Notes under the pieces: generated by a model
The model's database searches: none
What the model was told of the DNA's origin: nothing
Seen by the model: the letters and a program-made list of their open reading frames with translations, nothing else
Shown here: positions 9,590 to 19,521 of the stretch, one piece after another
Layout of the letters: each line of letters begins with the position of its first letter
How positions within the stretch are numbered: the first letter of the stretch is position 1
NCBI GenBank assembly: GCA_964632505.1
Contig: CAZWCE010000002.1
Span: forward strand, 248,001-312,000
DNA length: 64,000 nucleotides
Direction of reading: 5' to 3'
From: CAZWCE01 sp964632505
Lineage (GTDB): Bacteria > Planctomycetota > Planctomycetia > Pirellulales > Thermoguttaceae
Translations under genes and position numbers: made by a program

Positions 9590-12500
9590 ATGCACTTATT
9601 ATCCGACTCCCGATTCGCACATCACCTCTGGATTCGCCTTGCGATCCCCTCGCTGGCCGCATGGCTGTGGTGTTTCTGCGCGACGGTGCCGACGGATGGC
9701 CAACCCCCGGCCACCGCCGAAGAGACCACGCCCGGGAACGATTCCGGCTTGCTCTCCTCTTCACCGAAAAAAAAAGGCGCAGAAGATTCCGAAACGGGCA
9801 CGACTCGGGGGAATCAAGAAGGCCGCTCCCCCCTCCGCTTCCGCCGTTGGTTCGCCCCGATCGAAAAAATCGAAGATTGGCCCTGGGGCGATAGCCGGTA
9901 TCGACCGGTGCTGAGAGAGCAGTTCGAAACGTGGATCGCTTCGACGCCTTCGCAGGCATGGAGCCACCTCCCTTCCGAGGTGGTCGTGGAATCGATTCAG
10001 CTCGACGCAACCTACAAGGAGCAGCAGTTCCTCGAAGGCAAGGGAAGGATGCGCATCGAACTTCGATCGGATCAGCCCGCCATTCTCTTTTTGGAACCGC
10101 TGAGCATGGCGATCGATCGCCTGAGGTGGTCCAACGGGGAGGAAGCCGATGCCGGAATGTTCCGACGGGGAGACTTCGGCGTTCTCTGTCCCAGCAACGG
10201 CACGCTGTTGTTCGATTGGACACTGAATCGTCAGGAATTCGGCGACGAAAATGTGTCGCGTTTTTCTCTCCAAATGCCTCCTTCTCCGCTGATCCACTTG
10301 AACCTCACCCTGCCGGCGACCATCGAGCCGACCCTGAGCGAGGGCCTGATCCTCCAGCCGGAAAACACGCAAAAAGGGAAACGATGGCCCATTTCCCTGG
10401 GAGGCCATCACCAGACGGTCTTGCGCCTGAAAAAAAACCCTTCCCGCGCGAGCACCCCGCTGCCGGCGATCGGCATGCGGCAATCGATCACTTACGATCT
10501 CTCGGTCCAGGGCGTCGAAGTGAAATCCCGTTTCCATTTCGACAAGCTTCAACCAAGCCTCTTCGATGAAGTGCTTATCGAACTCGATCGTGCCTTGCAC
10601 CCCATTTCGGTCGAATACGGGCAAACGTCTCTGCAATGGTCGATCGTTCCCTCTTCTTCCGATGAGGAAACGGTGAGAATGCTCGTGTCGATCCCCGAAA
10701 CCGAATCGACTTCCGTCAAGGAATTGCAGGTCACCGCATTTTGCGCGCTGACCACCGACCAGCTTTGGAGTTTGCCGAGAATTCGACTCGCCAATGAGAA
10801 CGTCTTCTGGCAACAGACCAAGGCCACGCTGGTACTCAGTTCTCCTCTCGTCTTGCGAAGCCTCAAGCCCGTGCTTGCCGGCCAGGTCCCCAGCAACGTG
10901 ATCCCCGGCGGCCATAAAAATCAAACCTACGAGCTCTTCTACCACGTTCCCGACGGGCGAGTGGAGGTGGAAGTCGGAAATTTCCTTCCCGACTTGACCT
11001 GTGCGACGGGCAATGATGTTCAATTGCGATCCAACGAGATCGCCAGTCGACTGGTCGCCGACTTTTCCGTCGCGGAAGGGAAGCGGCATTTGATCGAAGG
11101 GGTCATCCATGCCGAGTGGACCATCGACTCAATCGAGTCGGTCCCGCCCGGGAATCTCGCCGAAATCTACTGGGAACCTCGTCAGAACGAAGATGGAAAA
11201 TCTCACAAGCTCTCGATTCTCATGAAAGAACCGGTCACACCGGAAAACCCATGTCGATTATTGGTGTCGGCCCGACGACTTTACCCTGACGACTACAAGA
11301 AGCTCCAACTGACCGATTTCTCTCCACTTCACTTTCCCGAGGTTCTCAGCGGTGATCATTTGTATTCGCTCGAGGCCACGCCACCGTTGCGTTTGGAAAC
11401 CTCCGAGAATGGGAACGAGCCCCCCCTGGAAAAGCTTTCGCCCAATGACCCCGTGGTCCAGCAGCGATTCCTGGAGTCGACCTCGCTCCATGGGCTGATT
11501 CTCCAGGACACCATCGCGAACGTACGAAAGCACTTCCATCTGAAAATCGATCGTCCCTCTTACTCCTCTGAAATCGTTTCCCGAGTCGTGGCGCGGAACG
11601 AGACGCTCTTCCAGTCTTTCTCCTTCCGGTGCTTGCCCGAAGCGACCCAGGTCGATCGGGTCTTCGTGCATTTTCATGCCCCGTCGGCTGATGGCGAAGC
11701 TCCCTCGTGGAAGTGGACACTCGGCCCCGAACAAAAACCGCTCACGGAGATACGGCGTCTTTCTCGGGCCGATCAGGCACGCATGGAAATTCCGCCGGGT
11801 GGAGAAACGTGGGAGATCCTGCTGACTCCCTCGCGAAGCGGGCCTTTCGAGCTGCATGCCCGGAGCAATCGTCCTTTGACTCCCCCGTTGGGGATCGTGC
11901 TGGCGTCCATGCCGGGGGCCGTATCGCAACAGGGTCGCGTCACCCTCGAAATTCCCGAATCACTCGCCATCCGTCCCCATGGACAGATTCTCACGCCCAT
12001 CCCTCCGGAACCGATCGAACCGGACAGATTCCGAAAAACGAGGGCAGCCTTCCAATACGATCCGTTGCGTTCCCCGGCCGAAGACATCGCCATGCCGTTG
12101 GAAATCCATTCCAACCGGATCGATCTCCCCACCCAACGCGCCTGGATATGGCACCTGGACTTGCATTCCCATTTCGAAAGCAAGGGCAGAGTCGTGCATC
12201 TGGCGATGATTTCGCTGGAGAATCGGGGAGAGGAGTTCTTGAACATCACACTACCGGAGAAAATCCCTCTCGAAAACGTGCAACAGGTCCGCATCGACGG
12301 CCGTCGAACGGGGTGGCATTTGGCGAAAGACAAAGGCGAAACCAATGTGGAATTCCGTCTTCCGGACCATCGTCGGTTTCTTTTCATTGAAATCGAATTC
12401 ACTCAACAGCGGAGTCCTCTGAAAAGCTTTCATCGTCTTACTCCTTCCTTTCCTACATTCGATCTGCCGGTACTCAACCGTCACTGGTCGACCTGGTTTC

Positions 12501-15500
12501 CGAAAGATTTCCGCACCACTTCGGTTCGATCGACACGATCTCGGAACGACTCGGCAGCAATCGAGCGATCGCTTGCGGAATTCTTTTTTCCGGGAATGAC
12601 GTCCCGACGATTCCATCCTCTGAAACGCAGTTCCTGGAACGAGTTGCTTCCTTTCGATCTCCAACACGATCGCGCCCGACAAATTGCCGACATCCTGGTG
12701 TCCTCGGTGGGAGACTCTGAATTTCTGAACAAGATCGCCTCGACCTCGAAACAGGAAACGACGGGGGAAACAGCGGAAGATCCATCCTCCCAGGAGAATG
12801 GATCCGAGCAAGTCACTTGGGGAGAACTTTTCGTAAGCGATGCCTTCACGGAGAAGGTATTGCTACACCCTTTCGATGAATCCGGAACCTCATTTCAACT
12901 GCTTATCGACCATGCCGCTCTGAAACGCATCGGCGTTTTTCCCGATACTCCGATTCCGTTCGTTCGTGGAAAGTCCGAGAAGATACAAGGACTTCGTGTC
13001 CTCGATCGGGCTCATCTCTCCGTTTGTATCCATGAGAACACGCTGATGATCACCTCCATGAACCGAACTGCGATGTATTCCGATGAACTCCTTCCGATCA
13101 TGGGCGACCACATCGTGAAGGTTCGAGACGGCTTGCTGGCCGGGGAGATGTCGGAGACGGTCAAGGACCATTCTCAGAGGACGTATCTCCGAGCAACCCG
13201 GTGGGCTCAACTCGAGCATTTGGAACGATCGCCTTGGCATAAGCAAGACATGGTGGCCGGCTTTTCCCTCGAAACGCCCCACTGGCGGCTTCTTCGGATC
13301 GATATGCCTGAGACGGATTTCGAAATGGTGATTGCAAATCAAAAAACCCTTTACACCTACTGGTGGCTCGCCTTCGCGGGGATCATCATCCTTACCTGGC
13401 GACGCCCCCTCGGCAATCCCTGGTTTTTGTTTCTGGTGGTTTTCGCCTCGGGACTTTGCCTTTTCTTCGTTCCGTTGACCTGGAAGCTCTTGCTTTCGGG
13501 AATCTGCATGGGAGCCTGCACTTCGCTGGCATTTTGGCTGATTCGGCCCGCCCCCACGAAATCTCCCGGCCCCCCGGGACGTATTCTTCACCGCATTCCC
13601 ATTCCCTCGGCTTCGATGAAACAGCTTTCCCCCAAGACCTTCCCGCTTGTTCTGCTGCACTGGCTCATCGGCATCACGTTTTTCCTTCTGCTGGTCCTTT
13701 TCACCGTCAAAGGGGCTTTCGCCCAAGAGAGCACATCTGAGGAAAATCCCGCCGTGAGCAGCAAAGAGCACACCTTACCGCCGTATCGCGTGTTCTTCCC
13801 CGTCGACCGGAACCGAAATCCGGCAGGTCCGTACGTCTATCTGCCGGAATCTTTCTACCACTCGTTGACCCGACAGGTCGATTTCGCCGGAGCAGGGGGG
13901 TATCACTGGAAGATTCAAAAAGCCCGGTATGAAGGAACGCTTTCCCGTTTACCGAATTCGGAGACCATCTCTCTCGAATCGCTGGTGGCGACCTTTCACC
14001 TCGACGTTTCCGAGGCGCAAACGACCATCCGGCTGCCGCTGATGCCGCTTTTGCCCGACGGTGCCCGACTCGACGGGATCGCGGTCCAACCGGTATGGCA
14101 GGGGGGAGAAGAAACCTTGGCCTTCGAAATCCGCGAGCCGGGAGAACATGTGCTTGAAATCCAACTCGCACCCCAGTTGATCTCTTCCGGGGCGCGACAA
14201 GGCTTCGAGTTCACCATTCCCGAAGTCGCGATCGCCCAACTGGTGATGAACGTACCGGTCGGCCTCGATCACCTGAACCTGCCCTCGGCGCGAGGAGCAG
14301 TCGGGCAAAATACCGAAGGACAATTGGTTGCCGCGCTGGGAGGCACCGATCGGTTGGCCCTCTATTGGACCGAAACGCTCAAGCACGCCGGTCAGATCTC
14401 GATCGACGTCGAGGAACTCTTCTGGCTCCGAGCCCGGACGGGGTTGGTCGATCTTCGCGCCCAGTATCGATTCCGTATTTCCGGCGGCAGCGTCGACACC
14501 CTGACTTTGGGGACCGATTCTCAACTGCAACTCTCCGGCAAGTTTCGCTGCGATAAGGTTCCCATTGCAAAAACCAGCTTCCAAAACGGGAACGAGAATA
14601 CGGTCACCCTTCACCTGGAGGAACCGGTCTCGGGGAACGTCACGGTTCGGGCAGATTATGTGTACAAGAATTTTTCCGGAATTGGAAGATTGCGTTTGCC
14701 GAAGCTCTCCGTTCCCGACGTGCATACCATTCGTTCGTGGCTGGCCGTTTCAACGGACGAGTCCTTGAATTGTCATGCACCGCCATCGGGCGTGGGGGCC
14801 AGCGTTTTCCAATCGGTTTGGGGAGACACCGAGGAAACGCCTCTGTTTGTATACGATTTGTTCACCACCTCCTACAACGAATGGCTCCTTTCGCTCACCA
14901 CGCGCGATCCACTTCTAGAAGTCGATCAGGAACAGATTCTTCACCTCGACGCCCGACAAACACAAGTTCATTATCAGGCCGATCTGGAAATCGAAGGAGA
15001 ATGCTTCCAAACGCAACTTTCCGCCCCTGCTTCTTTTCAAGTCGAAGAGGCTCGAGTCGAAAAGGGGCAGACGGTCGTCGAATCGCGGTGGATCCAAAGC
15101 CCCGGCGGGAAGATCAGCTTCTTTTTCCCCAATTCACAGACGGGGAGCCTTCGGTTGATCGTCCGTGGACATCTGACCCAAGCGCTCGATCAACTGGTGT
15201 CGCTCCCCACTTTAAGCCTCCTGGACAGCCAAATCGCTACCCATCAGATCGATGTCTACCGCGACAGTTCCGTACTGCTGACGATCCCCGAGGGTATTGA
15301 GAATTGGTTACCCGAGGAAGCCGCTCCCGTCAGGGAAGAAGCGTGGGAAGGGGTTTACCTCGGATCTTTCGATGGAAACGTCGTTTCTCCCGATCGGGCG
15401 AAAATGATTGTCCGGGAAAACCAGCCGCACATCGATGTCGACCAGACATCGCTGGTGCACCGCAACGTGAACGGGAATCGGTGGGAGTTTCTTTCGGAGT

Positions 15501-17662
15501 TTCATTTGAACATCACCGAAGGAACGCTCGACAAGATCCTGATTCGTCTCGACGGAAGCGAGCTCGGGGCCGTCACCACCGAACCACAGATGCTGGTGGA
15601 GCGTATGTCGCCCGACATTTTGGCTTTGCGTCCCCGCCATCCGCTGAAATCGCAATTTCGCTTTCTCCTCAAAGCTCCTTTGCCCAATGAAAACAGCATT
15701 TCTTTCCCGAAAGCGCAATTGGTGGGGGCGGATCTGAAACGTCACTTCATCGTTCTGCCTACCGAAAATCAACTTCAACAATTCTGGTGGGAAATCGAAT
15801 CGCTGATCCCCTCGAAGCTCCCCCCGGGGATTCCTTTTCCCGGTCAGGCGGTCGGGTTGCTGGCCGATTCGATCCAAGGCGATTCGGAGAAATCGCTCGT
15901 GGGAGCCGTTCCCGGCGGAATGGCGACCTTCCGAGTGGCCGGCAAGGATTTCACCGCCTTGCTTCGCGCTCCCTCTTCGCAACCTCGGATTTATCAGATC
16001 GACGTCCATCTTCATCTTCGCCGCGACGCTTCATGCTATGGGATCGCCACGATCGACCTGGGTTCGTTCGAGGGAAATCAGTGCATTCTCCATCTACCGA
16101 AACAATATGAGCTTCTGCACGTGGCCATCGGAGGAATCGAGGCATTTCCCGAACCGCTTTCGGACACTCAATCGCGGATCCAATGGACCACTCCCCGTTT
16201 ACCTCAGAGAATCGAGGTTCTTTTCCAAGGGCAATTGGGGATTCCAGCCGATTTTTTCCGGGGCCGCTTCACCGACGACGATACCACTTTTTCCGTCCCC
16301 ATCCCGTCGCTGGAAAACATGTCGGCGAATCAAACCCTGTGGACTCTCTCATTCGATGCGATGGGACCAACCACTTTTCCATTTCAGGTCGCCACCACCC
16401 GGCAGATCGTCCCTCCTTCGATCATCCAGATCGATCCTGCCATCGTCTCTACCTCGCCTTCGGAAAACAGTTCGCGCGCCGGTGAATTCCACAACGGTTT
16501 CGCTTGGAGATCTCTTGCGACCGCCGGGGGGATCTCGAATCTCGCCACACCTTTTATCTCTTTGTTGCAGGCGGGCCCCATTTCAACCTCCGCGAACAGC
16601 GCGTCCACCGCATCTGGAAATGGGGCCTCTCGATGGCTTACCCCGTTTTTCCCCGTCACGACGTCTTCATCCGTTCTCCACGGCCGTAGGTTATCGCAGG
16701 AATCCTCCGACGAATCATCGAGCGGTTCGCCGAACAGCCCCCATCGAGCCAATCGTTCCACCGACGTGATGCAAACAATCGAAGGCCCGCGGTGGGAGAT
16801 GGAATCTTCGCGAGCCCCTCAAGCGATGATGCTCTGCTTGCATCTCCGCCGTATGGAGAATCTCCTGGCCCTTTTGGATTCGGTGACGGAAGGACAGGCC
16901 CTCGGCCACGAGGAACTCCGGCGCTGGTATTCCCCCTGGGGCCACCGATGGTGGGAGCTTCATCGGGAAACTCAATCTTTTTTCGAGCACCAGCGGACAT
17001 CGCTTTCCTTGGACCGAAATCAAGCCGGGCCGCTTCTGGTCGAGAAGATCACTCCCCCCACCATCTCTCCCGACCGGACGAACGAGGAGAGTAACTTCCA
17101 AACGGCTCTTCCCGCCGAGGCAAGAGTCCAGCGCTTGGAGATTTCCTCTCTCTCGAAACTACAAGGAAAATTCGACCGGCTGCAAACCCAGCAACAGCGT
17201 ATGATCCAGCAATGGGAACTCGAATCCGTCGATGAACAAATCCGCCAACGGCCACCGATCCATCATCTCGGGGGCTCGCTGTGGCGGATGAGTCACCTGG
17301 AAGACGGCCACATTCTGGCCGGCGTCGCCAACCACACGCTCACGTCATTGGAAATCACCCCCGTTTCCGCGAAGCGATCTTGGCTGTCCGAGAAATATTG
17401 GAGCATCGTCTGGTGGTGCATCGGGGGAATCGGGCTGGCCATTTTTCTGCAATCCTCACTCTGGAAAGATCTGTCCCGCCAGTTCCCCTATTTCTGGGGA
17501 GTCGCCATCGGGATACTGCTTTGGCTTTTCCTACTGCCGGGAATCCTTGGATGGCTCGTCGTCCTGCTGACCCTCCTTTCCATGCTCCGCGTCGGCTGGA
17601 AGTTCCGGGCCTCGTATTCCACCGAACCGTTCCCGGGGGAATCGCCCGCCTCTCTGCATTGA
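9590..17662 (+). CDS. giant exported protein made of two fused modules (unknown function)
   Basis: 2690 residues. From 9590 the N-terminus is signal-like (hydrophobic about 12-28, cleavage likely near DGQ). The first half is extracytoplasmic and ends in a membrane cluster (about 1254-1318). After a basic loop a second signal-like segment begins at the in-frame ATG 13616 (residue 1343: MKQLSPKTFPLVLLHW, then a long hydrophobic core ending AFAQ). A second extracytoplasmic half follows, with a helical Gln-rich stretch (about 2520-2560) and three C-terminal helices (about 2602-2670). No stop separates the halves. Each half matches module 1 in size and shares its IE-x-x-F ... P-x-L ... W pattern before the membrane. 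An ATG at 9545 is an alternative start overlapping the previous gene. Confidence 0.8.
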   Translation: MHLLSDSRFAHHLWIRLAIPSLAAWLWCFCATVPTDGQPPATAEETTPGNDSGLLSSSPKKKGAEDSETGTTRGNQEGRSPLRFRRWFAPIEKIEDWPWGDSRYRPVLREQFETWIASTPSQAWSHLPSEVVVESIQLDATYKEQQFLEGKGRMRIELRSDQPAILFLEPLSMAIDRLRWSNGEEADAGMFRRGDFGVLCPSNGTLLFDWTLNRQEFGDENVSRFSLQMPPSPLIHLNLTLPATIEPTLSEGLILQPENTQKGKRWPISLGGHHQTVLRLKKNPSRASTPLPAIGMRQSITYDLSVQGVEVKSRFHFDKLQPSLFDEVLIELDRALHPISVEYGQTSLQWSIVPSSSDEETVRMLVSIPETESTSVKELQVTAFCALTTDQLWSLPRIRLANENVFWQQTKATLVLSSPLVLRSLKPVLAGQVPSNVIPGGHKNQTYELFYHVPDGRVEVEVGNFLPDLTCATGNDVQLRSNEIASRLVADFSVAEGKRHLIEGVIHAEWTIDSIESVPPGNLAEIYWEPRQNEDGKSHKLSILMKEPVTPENPCRLLVSARRLYPDDYKKLQLTDFSPLHFPEVLSGDHLYSLEATPPLRLETSENGNEPPLEKLSPNDPVVQQRFLESTSLHGLILQDTIANVRKHFHLKIDRPSYSSEIVSRVVARNETLFQSFSFRCLPEATQVDRVFVHFHAPSADGEAPSWKWTLGPEQKPLTEIRRLSRADQARMEIPPGGETWEILLTPSRSGPFELHARSNRPLTPPLGIVLASMPGAVSQQGRVTLEIPESLAIRPHGQILTPIPPEPIEPDRFRKTRAAFQYDPLRSPAEDIAMPLEIHSNRIDLPTQRAWIWHLDLHSHFESKGRVVHLAMISLENRGEEFLNITLPEKIPLENVQQVRIDGRRTGWHLAKDKGETNVEFRLPDHRRFLFIEIEFTQQRSPLKSFHRLTPSFPTFDLPVLNRHWSTWFPKDFRTTSVRSTRSRNDSAAIERSLAEFFFPGMTSRRFHPLKRSSWNELLPFDLQHDRARQIADILVSSVGDSEFLNKIASTSKQETTGETAEDPSSQENGSEQVTWGELFVSDAFTEKVLLHPFDESGTSFQLLIDHAALKRIGVFPDTPIPFVRGKSEKIQGLRVLDRAHLSVCIHENTLMITSMNRTAMYSDELLPIMGDHIVKVRDGLLAGEMSETVKDHSQRTYLRATRWAQLEHLERSPWHKQDMVAGFSLETPHWRLLRIDMPETDFEMVIANQKTLYTYWWLAFAGIIILTWRRPLGNPWFLFLVVFASGLCLFFVPLTWKLLLSGICMGACTSLAFWLIRPAPTKSPGPPGRILHRIPIPSASMKQLSPKTFPLVLLHWLIGITFFLLLVLFTVKGAFAQESTSEENPAVSSKEHTLPPYRVFFPVDRNRNPAGPYVYLPESFYHSLTRQVDFAGAGGYHWKIQKARYEGTLSRLPNSETISLESLVATFHLDVSEAQTTIRLPLMPLLPDGARLDGIAVQPVWQGGEETLAFEIREPGEHVLEIQLAPQLISSGARQGFEFTIPEVAIAQLVMNVPVGLDHLNLPSARGAVGQNTEGQLVAALGGTDRLALYWTETLKHAGQISIDVEELFWLRARTGLVDLRAQYRFRISGGSVDTLTLGTDSQLQLSGKFRCDKVPIAKTSFQNGNENTVTLHLEEPVSGNVTVRADYVYKNFSGIGRLRLPKLSVPDVHTIRSWLAVSTDESLNCHAPPSGVGASVFQSVWGDTEETPLFVYDLFTTSYNEWLLSLTTRDPLLEVDQEQILHLDARQTQVHYQADLEIEGECFQTQLSAPASFQVEEARVEKGQTVVESRWIQSPGGKISFFFPNSQTGSLRLIVRGHLTQALDQLVSLPTLSLLDSQIATHQIDVYRDSSVLLTIPEGIENWLPEEAAPVREEAWEGVYLGSFDGNVVSPDRAKMIVRENQPHIDVDQTSLVHRNVNGNRWEFLSEFHLNITEGTLDKILIRLDGSELGAVTTEPQMLVERMSPDILALRPRHPLKSQFRFLLKAPLPNENSISFPKAQLVGADLKRHFIVLPTENQLQQFWWEIESLIPSKLPPGIPFPGQAVGLLADSIQGDSEKSLVGAVPGGMATFRVAGKDFTALLRAPSSQPRIYQIDVHLHLRRDASCYGIATIDLGSFEGNQCILHLPKQYELLHVAIGGIEAFPEPLSDTQSRIQWTTPRLPQRIEVLFQGQLGIPADFFRGRFTDDDTTFSVPIPSLENMSANQTLWTLSFDAMGPTTFPFQVATTRQIVPPSIIQIDPAIVSTSPSENSSRAGEFHNGFAWRSLATAGGISNLATPFISLLQAGPISTSANSASTASGNGASRWLTPFFPVTTSSSVLHGRRLSQESSDESSSGSPNSPHRANRSTDVMQTIEGPRWEMESSRAPQAMMLCLHLRRMENLLALLDSVTEGQALGHEELRRWYSPWGHRWWELHRETQSFFEHQRTSLSLDRNQAGPLLVEKITPPTISPDRTNEESNFQTALPAEARVQRLEISSLSKLQGKFDRLQTQQQRMIQQWELESVDEQIRQRPPIHHLGGSLWRMSHLEDGHILAGVANHTLTSLEITPVSAKRSWLSEKYWSIVWWCIGGIGLAIFLQSSLWKDLSRQFPYFWGVAIGILLWLFLLPGILGWLVVLLTLLSMLRVGWKFRASYSTEPFPGESPASLH

Positions 17663-17800
17663 TGGTCTCCCGGCCAATCTCCCTGCGATCCATCTGGGCC
17701 GAGTTCACGCGAAAGCCGGCTTTCTCGAAAAAACCCACTTCCGGCGTCGGCGACGGCCGTGAAAGGATCGCGAAAAATAGACGATCGGGCATTGCATCGC

Positions 17801-17829
17801 GTGCCATGGAACGCGAATTATGGTATATT
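17801..17829 (+). promoter_or_regulatory. weak promoter candidate before the ExbB-like gene
   Basis: GTGCCA (17801-17806), 17 bases, TATATT (17824-17829), 55 bp before the next start. The -35 is poor. If real, the five-gene set could be expressed apart from the giant proteins. Confidence 0.3.
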
Positions 17830-17883
17830 CGTGGAGTCGACCGCCAACCTACTTGATATTTCCCGAGTGATCAGGTTTCCTCC

Positions 17884-18282
17884 ATGCTCGATTCCTATTT
17901 GAACATTGCACTCGACAATGGCTTCGATCTGTTGATCCTTTCCCTGGGAGCACTGCTGGTCGTATTGCACGCGATCGCCTTTCTGGGGCGATGGCTTCGT
18001 CGGAAGATGTTTGTCCAGCGGCTGGAGTATTACCAATCGCTGCTTTTGCTGTTCACCGAACTCCTGCCGATTCTGGGGCTATTAGGTACCATGCTGGCTT
18101 TGATGCACACCTTCGAGGGAATCGGCGACGCCCCCGAGGGAAAGCCGGAAATCGCGGCGATGATCCAACGGTTTGCCCCGGCGCTGACGACCACCATTTC
18201 AGGACTGATCATGGTCCTTCCGAACCTTACCCTGAATGCATTCCTGTGGCTGCTGATTCCCGACAAGGCGAGGAACTACTGA
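17884..18282 (+). CDS. short ExbB/TolQ/MotA-like proton channel subunit
   Basis: 132 residues with three hydrophobic helices (about 8-30, 50-75 and 98-125). The segments ILGLLGTMLALMHTF and ALTTTISGLIMVLPNL match the two pore helices of the ExbB/TolQ/MotA family, including the threonines that face the proton path in ExbB. The long cytoplasmic domain of normal ExbB (over 200 residues) is missing, so this is a minimal form. The gene 7 bp downstream codes for an ExbD-like protein, the usual partner. In this class proton flow drives movement of a partner across the envelope; no TonB-like protein is seen here, so the driven partner is unknown. Confidence 0.7.
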   Translation: MLDSYLNIALDNGFDLLILSLGALLVVLHAIAFLGRWLRRKMFVQRLEYYQSLLLLFTELLPILGLLGTMLALMHTFEGIGDAPEGKPEIAAMIQRFAPALTTTISGLIMVLPNLTLNAFLWLLIPDKARNY

Positions 18283-18289
18283 CCTTATC

Positions 18290-18760
18290 ATGCGCGCGAC
18301 CAATGTTCTGGCACGATTCGCCTCCCTGCTCGATGTCACCATCATTCTTCTGGGATTGATGATGCTCATGCTCTCGGTCGGCGAACTCACTGAATTCGAG
18401 GCCACATCCCCATCTCCTGAAACGAACATTCCGGAGCAGTCGGGGCTCTCCGACCTGTCGCGCCGGATCATCGAACAACACCTGCATCCCATTCTGCTTT
18501 ACGCCGGATTCCAGGGAGAGAGGAAAGGGCGATGCTACCTCCTCGATGAAAGCTTCGAGCCCGGCAGAGAAATCGATACCGAATCGAAACGCGATATCCA
18601 AAGGCTCGTTGACGCGAATCAACCGCGCCGGCCGATCATCCTTCTTCTTTCCCCCGAAGGCGCCTGGGATGACGACTGGAACCAAGAAACGATCGAACGG
18701 ATCGAGAAGACGTGGGGTTACCCGATCATTCGGGTGGTGAATGTCGCATTTCCGAATTAG
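18290..18760 (+). CDS. ExbD/TolR-like single-pass membrane protein
   Basis: 156 residues: one N-terminal helix (about 12-30) and a periplasmic domain of about 120 residues. The helix begins with SLLDVTIILLGLMML; Asp15 sits where ExbD and TolR carry the essential proton-binding aspartate. The C-terminal part (RPIILLLSPEGAW ... PIIRVVNVAF) has the strand-helix-strand look of the ExbD periplasmic fold. It starts 7 bp after the ExbB-like gene, the normal order for such pairs. Sequence similarity outside the helix is weak, so the family call rests on the aspartate, topology and neighbour. Confidence 0.6.
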   Translation: MRATNVLARFASLLDVTIILLGLMMLMLSVGELTEFEATSPSPETNIPEQSGLSDLSRRIIEQHLHPILLYAGFQGERKGRCYLLDESFEPGREIDTESKRDIQRLVDANQPRRPIILLLSPEGAWDDDWNQETIERIEKTWGYPIIRVVNVAFPN

Positions 18761-18882
18761 CCGTACCATTTTGGAACCTCACTCCATGTATCCGAGAGAC
18801 TCGATGAAGTCGATTTCCCATAAACCTCGATCCACCGGACGGCAGGAGAGAGGACGCAAGTTCGAACGCAGGAGTTCTCATC

Positions 18883-19521
18883 ATGCTCGATCTTCTGGAA
18901 CAAGCGAAGACGTTCTGGTTATGGCTTATTTCCCCAACTCTTTCACTTTTGAATTGTTTTTTGGTGATCCTTTGCATCTGCTTGATCTATTTTTACGTGG
19001 TTCGAGATCGTCATCCCCGACGTAACTCATTCACGATTTCCAGCAGTTCCGTTTTTCTTCTGGGAATGCTGATCCTCTCGGGAGTCCAAGGCGGCGGAGG
19101 AGGAGAAGGGCCGGAGACGGGGAAAACCAACACTCCACCGGCGAATTCGAACGCCGAAACCGAAACGGTACCGCCAAGCGTCTCTCCGAAGATCCCCTCG
19201 AAGCCTCCTCGCGGAAATCGCAATCTCTCGCATCGCGCCCCCCAAACGATCACTATTCTGTTTGGTGATGCTCCATACACCTGTACGATCCGGGGCGATG
19301 AAAATCTTCCCCCCATCGCCATCGACGAAAGTGACGCCCCCAATCCCCGCGATACTTTTTGGGCCCAAGTTCGACAAGGCGTTCAGCGACAACGCGTCGC
19401 CGCCGATGTCCCTCTGAAGGTCGAAATTCTGAATGCCCCCGGCATGAACGTGAGGGAGTACGCAAGGAACATGATCCAAATGTATTTTCCCGACAGCGAG
19501 GTCATCACCCATCATGATTAG
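18883..19521 (+). CDS. two-helix membrane protein with extracytoplasmic domain (unknown)
   Basis: 212 residues, not recognised. Two hydrophobic helices (about 18-41 and 54-68) are followed by a run of five glycines, a Pro/Ser/Thr-rich linker (about 75-115) and a folded-looking C-terminal domain with TITILFGDAPY and PLKVEILNAPGM. With two helices and a short cytosolic loop, the C-terminal domain would face the same side as the N-terminus. AGGAG at 18870-18874 sets the start. It overlaps the following GTPase-like gene by eight bases, so the two are translated together. It probably belongs to the same complex as the channel pair. Confidence 0.65.
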   Translation: MLDLLEQAKTFWLWLISPTLSLLNCFLVILCICLIYFYVVRDRHPRRNSFTISSSSVFLLGMLILSGVQGGGGGEGPETGKTNTPPANSNAETETVPPSVSPKIPSKPPRGNRNLSHRAPQTITILFGDAPYTCTIRGDENLPPIAIDESDAPNPRDTFWAQVRQGVQRQRVAADVPLKVEILNAPGMNVREYARNMIQMYFPDSEVITHHD

